Shown here piece after piece: positions 1 to 12,500 of a stretch of DNA of 64,000 nt; within the stretch, counting starts at the first letter, position 1; each line of letters opens with the position of its first letter. A model generated the notes under the pieces. That model saw nothing but the letters and a program-made list of their open reading frames with translations. It was not told the DNA's origin and searched no databases. Source of the stretch: Elephas maximus indicus (taxonomy: Eukaryota; Chordata; Mammalia; Proboscidea; Elephantidae); contig NC_064822.1 of the NCBI RefSeq assembly GCF_024166365.1, positions 106,264,823-106,328,822 of the forward strand. Reading direction: 5' to 3'. Position numbers and translations under genes: made by a program.

Positions 1-2845
1 GAGAGAGTCTGAAAGCATTCCCCTTGAGAACAGGAACCAGACAAGGATGTGCTTTATCGCCACTCTTATTCAACATTGTGCTGGAGGTCCCAGCCAGAGC
101 AATTAGGCTAGAAAAACAAATAAAGGGCATCCAAATTCGTACGGAAGAACTACAAGTATCTCTATTTGCAGATGCTGTGATCTTATACATAGAAAACTGC
201 AAAGTATCCACAAGAAAACTTCTGAAACTAACAGATTTCAGCAAAATATCAGGCTACAAGATAAACATACAAAAATCAGGTGGACTCCTCTACATCAACA
301 AAGAGAACTTTGAAGAGAAAATCACCAAATCAATACCATTTACAATAGCCCCTAAGAATATAAAATACTTAGGAATAAATCTAACCAGAAATGTAAAAGA
401 CTTATACAAAGAAAGCTATAAGACACAACTGCAAGAAACCAAAAGAGAAAACATACCTTGCTCATGGATAGGAAGACTCAACATTGTGAAAATGTGTATT
501 CCACACAAAGCAATCTACAGATACAATGCAATCTTGATCCAGATTCCAAAGGCATTTTTTAATGAGATGGAGAAACAAATCACCAACTTCATATGGAAAG
601 GGAAGAGGCCCCAGATAAGTAAGCATTACTGAAAAAGAACAACGTGGGAGGCCTCACACTACCTGATCTTAGAACCTATTACACTACCACGGTAGTCCAA
701 ACAGCCTGGTACTGGTACAACAACAGATACGTAGACCAATGGAACAGAATTGAGGATCTAGACCTAAATTCATCCACATATGAGCAGTTGACATTTGACA
801 AGGACCAAAAGTCTGTTAATTGGGGAAGAGACAGTCTCTTTAACAAATGGTGCTGGCATAACTGCACATCCATCTGCAAAAAAATCAAACAAGACCCATA
901 CCTCACACCATGAACAAAAATGAACTCAAAATGGGTCAAAGACCTAAATATAAAATCTAGAACGATAAAAATCATGGAAGAAAAAACAGGGACAACACTA
1001 GGAGCCCTAATACATGGATAGCATAAACAGAATACAAAACATTACTAAAAATGCACAAACACCATTAGAGAAACTAGATAACTGGGAGCCCCTAAAAATC
1101 AAACACCTATAATCATCCAAAGACTTCGCCAAAAGAGTAAAAGATTACCTACAGACTGGGAAAAAGTTTTTAGCTATGACATTTCCGATCAGCATCTGAT
1201 GTCTAAAATCTACATGATACCGCAAAAACTCAACTACGAAAAGACAAATAACCCAGTTAAAAAATGCGCAAAGGATATGAACAGATACTTCACTAAAGAA
1301 GACATTCAGGTAGCTAACAGATACATGAGGAGATGCTCACGATCATTAGCCATTAGAGAAATGCAAACCAAAACTACAATGAGACTCCATCTGGCTGGCA
1401 TTAGCCTAAAAAACACAAAACAATAAAATGTTGGAAAGGCTGCGGAGAGACCGGAACACTTATACACCGCTGGTGGGAATGTAAAATGGTACAACCACTT
1501 TGGAAATTGATTTGGCACTTCCTTAAAAAGTTAGAAATAGAACTACCATACCATCCAGCAATCCCACTCCTTGGAATACATCCTAGAGAAATAAGAGCCT
1601 TTACACGAACAGATATATGCACACCCATGTTCACTGCAGCACTGTTTACAATAGCAAAAAGATGGAAGCAACCAAGGTGCCCATCAGTGGATGAATGGAT
1701 AAATAAATTATGGTATATTCACACAATGGAATACTATGCATCGATAAAGAACAATGATGAATCCATGAAACATTTCATAACATGGAGGAATCTGGAAGGC
1801 ATTATGCTGAGTGAAATTAGTCAGCTGCAAAAAGACAACTATTGTATGAGACCACTATTCTAAGAACTCAAGAAATAGTTCAAACCGAGAGGAAAATACT
1901 ATTTGATGGTTAAGAGAGTAGGGAGGGAGGCAGGGAAAGGGGTATTCTTTAATTAGACAGTAGACAAGAACTGTTTAGGTGAAGAGAAAGACATCACACA
2001 ATACAGGAGAGGTCAGCACAACTGGACTAAACCAAAAGCAAAGAAGTTTCCTGAATAAACTGAATGCTTCGAAGACCAGCATAGCAGGGGCAGGGGCTTG
2101 GGGACCATGGTTTCTGGGGCCATCTAAGTCAAATGGCATAATAAAATCTCTTAAGAAAACATTCTGCATCCCTCTTTGGAGAGTGGTATCTGGGGTCTTG
2201 TATGCTAGCAAGCAGCCATCTAAGATGCATCAATTGGTCTCAACCCACCTGGATCAAAGGAGAATGAAGAATACCAAAGACACAAGGTAATTATGAGCCC
2301 AAGAGACAGAAAGGGCCACATAAACCAGGGACTCCATCAGCCTGAGACCAGAAGAACTAGATGGTGCCTGCCCTGACAGGGAACACACCAGAGAATCCCT
2401 GAGGGAGCAGGAGAACAGTGGGATGCAGACCTCAAATTCTCATAAAAAGACCAGATTTAATCATCTGACTGAGACTAGAAGGACCCCAGAGGTCATGGTC
2501 CCCAGGCCTTCTGTTAGCCCAAGACAGGAACCATTCCCAAAGCCAGCTCTTCAGACAGGGATTGGACTGGACTATAGCATAGAAAATGATACTGGTGAGG
2601 AGTGAGCTTCTTGGATCAAGTAGACACATGAGACTATGTGGGCAGCTCCTGTCTCGAGGGAAGATGAAAATGCAGAGGGGGCTAGACATTGGCTGAATGG
2701 ACACAAAAATAGAAGGTGGAGAAGAGTGTGCTGTCTCATTGTGGGGAGAGCAACTAGGAGTATATAGCAAGGTGTATATAAATTTTTGTATGAGAGACTG
2801 ACTTGATTTGTAAACTTTCACTTAAAGCACAATAAAAAAAAATTT
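1..2845 (+). mobile_element. L1 LINE, 5'-truncated by the window edge (ORF2 end plus 3' UTR)
   Basis: Sense-strand L1. Bases 24-1863 hold remnants of ORF2 from the reverse transcriptase domain to the C-terminus, and about 1864-2845 is the 3' UTR ending in CAATAAA and an A-rich tail. The same 3' UTR recurs at 57.8-58.8 kb and, inverted, at 10.0-10.6, 16.9-17.3 and 32.7-33.7 kb, so it is a shared family signature. Confidence 0.93.
24..1863 (+). pseudogene. L1 ORF2 remnant (reverse transcriptase to C-terminus)
   Basis: Broken coding remnants of the L1 ORF2 polyprotein, which in intact elements supplies endonuclease and reverse transcriptase for target-primed retrotransposition. The piece at 24-632 carries the RT motif [12 protein letters not shown] and the catalytic block, but reads FADA where FADD is expected, so the second catalytic aspartate is lost. 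Further pieces at 644-913, 1199-1426 and 1486-1863 follow in changing frames; the last ends in the C-terminal block around HTMEYYASIKNND. Stops and frameshifts make it dead. Confidence 0.9.
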
Positions 2846-3650
2846 TTTTTTTTAATTTTCCTGTTCATATTACTGGTATAATTTCTATTTACTGATATTG
2901 AATTGGTACCAGAATAGTCCCAGGAGATAAATACTCAAATTTAGGACTGAGTTTGTACAAAATGCTGAGTTCTTGGAAATGGCATGCACACGCCTGTTTT
3001 ATGAATCTATTGACTCCGTATTATCTGTCGCAGCATTTTGCCCTGCTTGCAAGACCATACACAAACTGACCACATGTCCCAGACACAGAAACACAGTCCC
3101 CAGACATGTTTCTGCCCTTCCAAATTCACCTTATACTAAAGTATTTGGGGGCCAGGGAGTTTGGTTCTTGTCTGCCCTAAATCAGGTCATGATGCAACTT
3201 GTTTCTCCAATATTATTTGCCTTCCACTCATTGATTTCAACTCAGCTTTGGGCCTCTGCTCCCTTTCCCACTTGTTACCATCTGTAAGCCCACAATTAAT
3301 ATCCTTCTTTGATTTAATGCTGCCAACCATGCCTGCTTCAGAGAGATGATATGAGCAACATGGCTGTCCTTTTACTGACCCCTACACCACACAACTAACT
3401 TCTCAGACTACCAAAACCGACACTGTTCCCTTGTTACTGAAGGTGTGGCGTTAACTAAGGCAAAGTTCACCATGGTTCAGCATAGCAATGACAAAACAAC
3501 TTGAAATCACACATTAGACATCATTGTTCTTAAAAATCCTTCCTGGGTCAGCCCACCCACTACCCACTGTCGTCGAGTCAATTCCGTCACTTAGCCCAGC
3601 AGAGTGTAATTCTCACAGACATCTTTTTGGCTCAGGCCTGGCCTTCTGCA

Positions 3651-3696
3651 GTGTTGCTGGGCTGCTGTTTCTCTCCTCCCTCTTCTACAGCTTCAT
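3651..3696 (+). repeat. 46-bp direct repeat, copy 1
   Basis: Starts GTGTTGCTGGGCTGCTG and ends CAGCTTCAT. A second copy at 4209-4254 differs at one base (A versus G before CAGCTTCAT). The flanks of the two copies differ, so this is a local duplication or two fragments of one repeat family. Confidence 0.8.
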
Positions 3697-4208
3697 TGGC
3701 ACACTGACAAATTTCTCTTCATTATGCTGAGCAATCAGCATCCCTCTCCCCAAGTATAAAGCAGGCTCCAGTCCTACTACTGAATACCCAAAAACTGCAT
3801 TAACTGGCTCTGTTAAAGGGAAGAAGGCCCATACACTTTGATTCTGGGCCTTTAATGACACAAAAACCTTGAACTTAGTTTTTTCTTTGACATACCCTGA
3901 TCAAAATTCTTAAGGCATGAGTCCTCTTTAGTCTCTCTGTAAGAGGACAGAAACAGTAAAAATAAATAGTAAAATACACTCTCACCACATATTGCATTAT
4001 TATTACACAAGTGTATATTCTCAGTCTGTCCACAGCACGCCCCAGGGTGTGACATTAGGACATTGGGGTGCTGTCTAGCCTTCTCTAACTTCACAAGGTA
4101 GAAAGAGAATCAAGATCAATATCCCAAGGCTGATTCCTATGAAGCAGAGGTTAGACATGCCTCCTCTCTCCGCCAACTTTACCAATTTTGATACCAACCA
4201 TCCCTGCG

Positions 4209-4254
4209 GTGTTGCTGGGCTGCTGTTTCTCTCCTCCCTCTTCTGCAGCTTCAT
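4209..4254 (+). repeat. 46-bp direct repeat, copy 2
   Basis: Second copy of the repeat at 3651-3696, 45 of 46 bases identical, 558 bp downstream. It is followed by AT-rich DNA and then by the LTR-like block near 4270-4650. Confidence 0.8.
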
Positions 4255-4479
4255 AATTCATAATTCATTGCATTGGTCACACAGAACTCACAGACAATAC
4301 TCACGATTATGGGTTTATCAGGGAAGTTAACAGCTACAATTCAGGCCCAGGAATACTCAGGATACAGTTCTTCCATCAGGCAGCCTCTTCCCAATCGTGT
4401 TAACAGGCACGTCTCTCCCTGGCCCTTGGCATTTGCCCAGTCACTCAGCTTTCTCTCTCCTTGGGCTGGCAAGCCCACC

Positions 4480-4650
4480 ACGCTGTCTCCTGCCGGCAGG
4501 TCTCTGCTGCTGCTTCTCGCTGCCTTTGGTGTTAAAGCTCTCTCTCTGTTTCCCAGTTCCAAGAGGTCCTCAGCGCAGGGGTCCCGGGTCCAAAGGATGT
4601 GCGCTTCGCTCCTGGCTGTTCTTCCTTGGTGGTGGTGAGATCCTATCTCT
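4480..4650 (-). mobile_element. LTR fragment related to the MaLR-type LTRs of this window
   Basis: The stretch around 4560-4640 (AGGTCCTCAGCGCAGGG, then GGTCCAAAGGATG and CTTGGTGGTGGTGAGATCC) matches the same block in the antisense LTRs at 23768-24221, 38436-38905 and 39945-40423. The LTR termini are not recognisable here, so boundaries are approximate. Confidence 0.55.
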
Positions 4651-5295
4651 GATCTGGAATTGGCTCTATTTTAAGGCAAAACTGACCAATCCCCTTGGTG
4701 GGCCACAATTATATTATTTGCACAGTTCCACCCAATTGCTTGGGTGAAAGTTATAAAACCGTAGCGAGAAAGGCTATGCAAAAGCGATCCATCACACTGC
4801 AGACATTTTTTTCTTCCATGTGTACATATCTGCCAGCAAGAATCAGGTTGATCTTTACTGCTCCTTGCACTCAAGTTGTCCACTGTCATGCATGGACACA
4901 TGTCCAGTCCTTGCTTATGTCCTAGCCTGTCCTCACCACTTCTTCCTGTTCTTGATCTTCCCACTCAGCCTAGACCCAGATCACATCCATCTCCTGCAGG
5001 AAACCTTTCGAGATTGCCACAGCCTACACCACTCCCCTGTGATTGAACTTTTATTAGGCTTATAGTTGGTGTCACAGTTTTTCTTTAGTTGTTCTCCAGT
5101 GCTTCAGGTAAATTAGTCCTGATTTTCTTGGCTAACCAAGATATAAAGTTCTCTAAGTCAAAGGGTCAGGTCTTAACATACCTCCCATGATGTAATATTT
5201 ATTTCAGTGTGTATATTTAGTGTGATGTTAGTATTTACTTATTCAATGGATCCATTAATGAGCCACTCACCTGACACACCCTCGCCACGCCCCCT

Positions 5296-5309
5296 CCCCC
5301 CCCCCCCCC
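5296..5309 (+). repeat. Poly-C tract
   Basis: Fourteen consecutive C residues within a longer C-rich stretch starting near 5281. Its length is likely to vary between individuals and is prone to sequencing error. Confidence 0.85.
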
Positions 5310-5937
5310 GCCTTTTTGGAATATAAGGGAGCATCTCAGGGCTTCTTAAAGCGGAAAGGAATAATTCATGTTCCAGAAAGCTAGGAACTGAAGTGTACAC
5401 TTGTGTACGTGTGCACGCGTGTGTCTAGAGTGGTGGTGCAATTACCATCAGTCAGGCTTTGTTCTCAACTTTGTACATCCTCAAATTTGATTTCATCAGC
5501 TCACTCTGAAGTGATCAGCTTAAAGCAAACTATTTCAAAGCAGTTGAATAATAAGAGATTACTCTGTAATATAGAAATTTAGTTCTCTTAATGGCTACGT
5601 TGTCTCATATCCCAACCTCTACATTTGCTTTGTCTCTCCCCTCCTTAGTTTAGCATACTAGATTTGGTACTACATATTTACATCTTCTGGAAGTCTTGAT
5701 CTTCCAAGTCTAGGCTAACAGTTCCCCAGGGGCTCCTGCACTTTCCTTCCCACTGCAATCGTCCCAGTGTACAACAGAAGCCTGTTGATTTGGCCCAGTT
5801 AAGTGTCGTCAGTTAATCAACCCCCAGGGCCTGTATGAGGGCTGGACTCTGCTGAATTTAAAGTACATTTGTCCTGACCTCTCAAGACAACTCCACCTGC
5901 CTCACAGAATCACAGGTCCCAGTCCCCTCACAGGTCT

Positions 5938-6333
5938 GCCTGCCCGCTGTGCCTCATCCACCACACCCCCCCACCTGCCCCAGAAGCCTCCCAACCCCAC
6001 CCCTTTCACACACCTTGCTGCCCAATGCTCCCTGCCGCTCTCACACCACTCACCTGTTTCGCGCAACTCCCCTTGCACACACCTCCCCAACCACTCCACG
6101 CACCTCACCTGCCTCAGGTTCCCAGCCCTTCGTCTCGCCCCAGGCGCCTCCCCCGCCCCACCCACTTTACCCGGCGCATCTGCCTCACGTGCCTCCTCCG
6201 CGTGCGCGTCTCACACGCCTCATCTGCGGAGTCCGCCCTGCGCGCGCCTTGAGTTTAACGCGCCCTGGTGGGCCCAGGGCCGGCGGGAGGACAGGAGATG
6301 CCTGACGCCATCTTTTCTACCGGGAGTCCCAAA
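5938..6333 (+). promoter_or_regulatory. Probable TMPRSS12 promoter and 5' UTR: C-rich tract leading into a CpG-rich segment
   Basis: A pyrimidine/C-rich stretch (about 5940-6170) with degenerate CACCTGC-like units runs into a CpG-dense segment (about 6170-6530) that spans the start codon at 6334. An E-box core CACGTG lies at 6186-6191. There is no evident TATA box at a useful distance, consistent with a CpG-type promoter. The transcription start cannot be fixed from sequence alone. Confidence 0.55.
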
Positions 6334-6505
6334 ATGGGTCTGGGCCTCCTGAGCGTCGTGGTGTTGTTCATGGGGAGCCCTCTCATGTACTCGGAGTACC
6401 ACTCACTCTCGGAGAAGAGTAGGCTTGGCGCCTCGCGGCCACAGGCCGCCGGTCTGGTGGGGGCTGCGGGGGCGCGCGGGAAGGCCCCGGGGGCAGGAGA
6501 AGGGT
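6334..6505 (+). CDS. TMPRSS12: TMPRSS12 exon 1 (signal peptide; donor position uncertain)
   Basis: Starts at the ATG in a GTCCCAAAATGGG context and encodes [20 protein letters not shown], a signal-peptide-like hydrophobic start resembling human TMPRSS12, followed by an Ala/Gly-rich linker. Exon 2 needs one base left over from exon 1. A GT at 6506 (exon end 6505) satisfies this, as does a weak GT at 6452 (exon end 6451, giving GAT = Asp at the junction as I recall for human). The stronger-looking GT at 6504 (exon end 6503) would shift the frame. The end given is therefore one of several choices. Confidence 0.6.
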
Positions 6506-9500
6506 GTGGCCGGGAGGGGAAGGGCCCGGTGCCAAGCACGTTATGTGTTCAGTCCTCTCACTGGACAGATTCCTTTGCCTTTTTTCACTTTTGATAGTAC
6601 TTGAATTTGGGTTCCTCCTTTTCTGTTGTCCCAGCCGCCTTTAATCAAAATTTTACAGACTTATGCAGTTTCTAGTCAGATTGTAATGAGGATAGAAATA
6701 GTGGTAGCAGTAATGGTTAAAATACTACACATTTGTGTAGGTTGTTTGCTCCTCAAAACATTCTGGGATTTATTATTCCCACCAAAAAAATTAATAACTC
6801 GTTGGAATTCAGAGTTGAAAGAACTATTGGGCAATACTTTCATACTACAGTTGAGAAAAATTAGTCCAAAAAGTTAAATAGTAAGGGGAAGAACACGACT
6901 CAACAGTCCCAGGTGCTTTAATTGCCGTTTCAAACAAAGAAGAGGCCAGTGAAACTTCTCGTTTCGGGAAATAGAGTTATTAATGAATTTTGCTGATTTA
7001 ATGTCTGTTTTCAAGTAATCAATTATGGCATGTTTGTCCTTTTTTTTAATTAAAATATTGTGTTTCGGGTGAAAGTGTACACAGCAAATTCAGTTCCCAT
7101 TTAACAGTTTCTACACAATTTGTTCAGTGACATTAGTTACATTTTTCAGTGTGTCAACTTTCTCATCTGTTCTGGTTGTTCCATTTCCAGTAACCTTCTC
7201 GTCTTTGCTTTTGAGTAAATATGCCCCCATTTAGGCTCATATAGATAATTTTTTAAAGTAGCACAGTATTCACAGATGATATTGTTTATTTTATGAGCCA
7301 ATCTGTTATTTAGCTAAAAGATGACCTCATGGAATAGTTTTGGTTCAAGGTTTAAAGAGTACATCAGGATGATAGTCTCAGGAGTCCTCCAGTCTCAGCC
7401 AGTCTAGTAAGTCTTAAGAATTTGAGATCTGTCCCACATTTTGCTCTCATTCTGTCAAGATCCGTCTGTTGTGTTCCTGATCACAACCATCAGTAGTGGT
7501 AGCTGGGCACCATCTAGTTCTTCTGGTCTCAGAGTAGGTAAGGTTGTGATTCGTGTAGACTGCTAGTCCTGTGGACTAGTTTCTTCTCAAAGTCTTTGGT
7601 TTCCTTCTTTCTCTTTTACTCTGGATGTGTAGAGACTAATACTTGTATCTTAACTCTCTTTTAAAATTCTTTCAAAATATAAGTATGCCTCAGGTATCCA
7701 GCTTGCTCTATCAGTTTTTTTGAATAGGAATTTAGACAATTATATTAATGTGCTCAGATTAGGAAGTAACGTAACACAGCTGCTCGGTCCAAATAATATA
7801 TCATTTTTTATTTTTAGATTGTGGAATAGCACCGCTGATGGATATGTTGAAAGGGCCTCGGATTATAGGGGGGTCGGAAGCTCAGGTTGGTGCATGGCCA
7901 TGGATAGTGAGCCTACAAATTCAGTCTGGCAGTATTCTTGCTCATATATGCGGGGGAAGCTTAGTGAAGGAGAGGTGGGTCATCACAGCTGCCCACTGCA
8001 TTAAAGACTCTAGGTATGTATTCAAACACAACTTCTATTATATTCTCTTGGAGGACATTTTGAAATCCCCCCATCTGATTTCAGCCATTTTCAGTGAAGC
8101 CATATATTTGCAATTAGCTTAATGCACATTATACAATGAATAGTTGTTGAAATGAATGCTTTAAATTAGAACTCGGCAAACTTTTTCTGTAAAAACTAAA
8201 TATTTTTAGGCTTTGCAGGCCATATGGTCCCTGTTGCAACTACTTAGCTCTACCATTGTACCAGGTAAACTATATACTTTATGTCATGCAGCCAAGTCCT
8301 TTAGAGAACAAAACCTGAGAGAAAATTTTTGAGGTAATGCTTTATTGGGGAATACAGCCTGGAGGCACCAAGGGTGTAGGAATAAAGGAGATGAAACGGA
8401 AGAAGGCAGACAAGATACAAGGTGGTAAATTACTGGGCTAGCCACAGCCTCACAAGAAAACAGAGCAAATTACTTGTATGAGAAATATCTCAGGGTAAGC
8501 CACCATGTCTCTGAACAGCCAATAGGAGGGTGTAGAAGGAGAATTTACATGTTGGCTTCCTCTTTTGTCCTCTCTCTCATTGGTCAAATTTATCCCCAGT
8601 GGGTGTTGATTTCCATGCACTTCCTGATTCAGATATCAGCCTCTCTAGGCAGACTAGGGTAGCCAGATTCCACTCCCTATGGCCTAGTGATTCATCTGTA
8701 TCCAGAAGTGCTGGGCGGGACCCGTCAGGTTTAGTTGGGCACTGCTGATACTGTGATTTCAGTGAGCACAGTGAACTCGGAGCAGAGCCTGTCCCTTACC
8801 CTGAGGGTGGCTAAGAGAAACAGTAGTGTTAGAAAATGAAGAAATGGAAACAATTGCTGCAACCCTCCACTTGAGCAAGTGATGGAGAGCCAAGCATGGA
8901 GGTGCATGGAGCTGATCAAATCTGGGAAGGTACATATAAATTGGGTCCACGATACAGTTTGCTTACCTCCATACCCATTAAGTGGTATGATAGCCCCATT
9001 TTTCCATCGCTAGGGATAAAATTTAAACAACTCCCTAGGGTTTATCATAAGCAGATTCATTACAATTAGATGTTGACCTTAATGACATGGACCAGTGATG
9101 AACATGCTTGGCAAATCAGTGAGTCGTGGACAGGCCCACTATAGGCACAGGAAGAACCAGAAATTGTAGAATATGGGATAGACAGTTATTACCCGTAAAC
9201 TAAACCTCTTGCCATTGAGTCAATTCTGACTCATAGTGACCCTATAGGACAGAGTAGGGTTTCCAAGTCTGTAAATCTTTATGGGAGCAGATATTTTTTT
9301 CCTGAGGAGCAGCAGATGGGTTCAAACCACCGAGCTTTCAATTAGCAGCGAAGATGCTTAACCACTGCTCCACCAGGGCTCCTTTTGACTGTGCAAAGGT
9401 ATTCGATTCAACCATGTGGATCATAACATTGTGAAGAATGGGAATTCCGAAACACTTAATTGTGCTCATAAGGAACCTGTACATAGATCAAGAGGCAGTC

Positions 9501-12500
9501 ATTCGAACCGAACAAGTGGATAATGCGTAGTTTAGCATCAGGAAAGGTGTGCGTCAGGGTTGTATCCTTTCACCATACTTATTAAGTCTGTATGCTGAGC
9601 AAATAATCTGAGAAGCCGGACTCTATGAAGAAGAACGGGGCATCAGGATTGGAGGAAGACTCATTAACAACCTGTGTTATGCAGGTGGTGTAACACTGCT
9701 TGCTGATTGTGAAGAGGACTTGAAGCACTTACTGAAGAAGATCAAAGATTATAGCCTTCAGTATGGGTTACATCTCAACATTTAAAAAAAAAAGTCACAA
9801 CTGGACCAATAAGCAACATCACGATAAATGGAGAAGAGATTGAAGTTGTCAAGGATTTCATTTTACTTGGATCCACAATCAACACCCGTGGAAGCAGCAG
9901 TCAAGAAATCAAACAACACATTGCATCGGGCAAATCTGCTGCGAAAGGCCTCTCTTTAAAGCATTCAAAAGCTTTTGAAGACTAAGGTGCTTCTGACCCA
10001 AGGCATGATGTTTTTTGTTTTTTAACTTTCATTGAGCTTCAAGTGAACGTTTACAAATCAAGTCAGACTGTCACATATAAGTTTACATACACCTTACTCC
10101 GTACTCCCACTTGCTCTCCCCCTAATGAGTCAGCCCTTCCAGTCTCTCCTTTCGTGACGATTTTGCCAGCTTCCAACTCTCTCTATCCTCCCATCCCCCC
10201 TCCAGACAGGAGTTGCCAACACAGTCTCTAGTGTCCACCTGATATAAATAGCTCACTCTTCATCAGCATCTCTCTCCTACCTACTGTCCAGTCCCTTTCA
10301 TGTCTGATGAGTTGTCTTCAGGAATGGTTCATGTCCTGGGCCAACAGAAGGTTTGGGGACCATGACCGCCGGATTCCTCTAGTCTCAGTCAGACTATTAA
10401 GTATGGTCTTTTTATGAGAATTTGAGGTCTGCATCCCACTGATCTCCTGCTCCCTCAGGGGTTCTCTGTTGTTCTCCCTGTCAGGGCAGTCATCGGTTGT
10501 GGCCGGGCACCAACTAGTTCTTCTGATCTCAGGATGATGTAGGTCTCTGGTTCATGTGGCCCTTTCTGTCTCTTGGGCTCTTAGTTATTGTGTGATCTTG
10601 GTGTTCTTCATTCTCCTTTGATCCAGATGGGTTGAGAAGACATGATGTTTTCAGTGGCCTCATATGTATGTGGAAGCTGGACAAGGAATAAGGAAGACCG
10701 AAGAAGAATTGATGGCTTTGAATTTTGGTATTAGTGAAGAATATTGAATATACTATGGACTGCCGAAAGAACAAATCTGTCTTGGAAGAAGTACAACCAG
10801 AATGCTCCTTAGAAGCAAGGATGACGAAACTATGCCTCACATACTTTGGACATGTTATCGGGAGAGATCAGTCCCTGGAGAAGGGCATCATGCTTGGTAG
10901 AGACTCAGCGAAAAAGAGAAAGACCTTCAATGAGATGAATTGACACAGTGGCTGCAACAATGGGCTCAAGCATGATGACTGTGAGGGTGGCACAGGACTG
11001 GGCAGTGTTTTGTTCTGTTGTACATAGGGCGACTATGAGTTGCAACTGACTTGACAGCACGTAACAACAACAATGTTCTCTCAGCCAAGGAAGACATATC
11101 CAGGACATTCATCAGGATAACTGCATATGATCAATGGGTCCTAAGTAATTATAAATAAGACTAGCATAATCCTGACAAATTATTGGCAGGATACTAGCAC
11201 AGACTACAAAAAATTATGTTGTGGTAAAGGTAGTAACAGTGAGAGAGAGCAGAGAAAGAAATATACCCATTTGCTACAGTACTTCGTATTAAGCTCAGAT
11301 CTTTGTCGTATGGCCCTATACATCTTAGTGGCCCGGCCACTGAGATGCTTTAAAGGCACGTAATAAATGTTGGTGAGTGAATTAATGTCCAACTTCTGAA
11401 ACAGTCTTAAAAGCATCTGGTCAACATACCTGACTCAAAACTTGTGCTTCTTGGAGTTCTGAACTGGAGTTGTGAGGTCCAAGAGAAAGAGTAAAGGCTC
11501 TGGACAAGGATTTCCAACATCTTTACAAGAAAGCGCCTCCGAATTCTCATGAGCATGATGTAAATTCAGCATTTTGCTCCCAAGAAGACTTTGGCCTATA
11601 TAGGAAGCCTCCGCCAGCTCTGTATATTTGCATTTAGGTAGCATACGCTGAAGTTGTGGTTTCTCGAGTTTCTGAACATATCACCTTGAGCATAATTATT
11701 TTGAGATTCTTCCATGCTGTTGGGTAGATCTATAGTCGTTCCATTTTACTGTCAGGTAATATATTTAATTGTATGGATATACCACAATTTGCTTATCCAT
11801 TCACCTGTTGATGAATAGTTGGGCTGCTTCCAGTTTTTGGTTATTACAAATAAAGCTTCTACGAACGTTTGTGTACAGGTATTTGTGTGGACATATGCTT
11901 TCATTTCTCATGAGTATATAAGAGTGGAATGGCTGGATCATGTGGTAGGTGCATGTTTAACTTTTTAAGAAACTGCCACTTTTTTTTTGCACAGTGGTTG
12001 TGCTGTTCAGTCCCCCAGTAATGTATGAGTATTTTAGTTGCTTAGCATCCTTGCCAGAACTTGGTATAGTCAGTCTTTTTAATTTTAGGTATTCTAATAG
12101 ATGTGTTATTATCTGTTAGAAATAGATGTATAGGAGTCCCTGGCTGGTGCAAACAGATAGGTGCTTAACTACTAAAATCTTGGTGGTTTGAATCCACCCA
12201 GAGGCACTTCAGAGCAAAGTCTGTCAATCTGCTTCCAAAAGGTCACAACCATTGAAAACCCTGTGGAGTGCAGCAGCTCTACTCTGAAACACATGGGGTT
12301 GCTATGAATTGAAATTGACTCAATGGCAACTGGAACTAGAAAATAAATGTGTAGTGGTATCTTGTGTTTTTAATTTGCAGTTCCTTAATGACTGATGATT
12401 TTGAACATTGCTTCATGTGCTTATTTGCCATGTTTGTCTTCTTTAAGTGAGGTGTCTGTTCAAATTTTTGCCCAGTCTTTAATTGGGTTTTTTGTTTGTT

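Larger units (their letters stand above)
2846..5937. other. Intergenic DNA upstream of TMPRSS12, no gene seen
   Basis: About 3 kb with no coding exon I can support. Recognisable content is a 46-bp direct repeat (3651-3696 and 4209-4254), an LTR-related fragment near 4480-4650, a possible decayed SINE tail near 3563-3592, and a poly-C tract near 5296. The reading frames present are short and lack family motifs. The stretch 4840-5900 looks like ordinary non-repeated DNA. Confidence 0.6.

Noticed and set aside
5949-6305. Long Pro/His/Thr-rich open frame before TMPRSS12
   Set aside because: It is the translation of the C-rich promoter tract; composition alone keeps it open.
7720-8004. Open frame overlapping TMPRSS12 exon 2 in a second frame
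   Set aside because: It reads through intron sequence and the exon in the wrong frame; the frame with IIGG, CGG and TAAHC is the real one.
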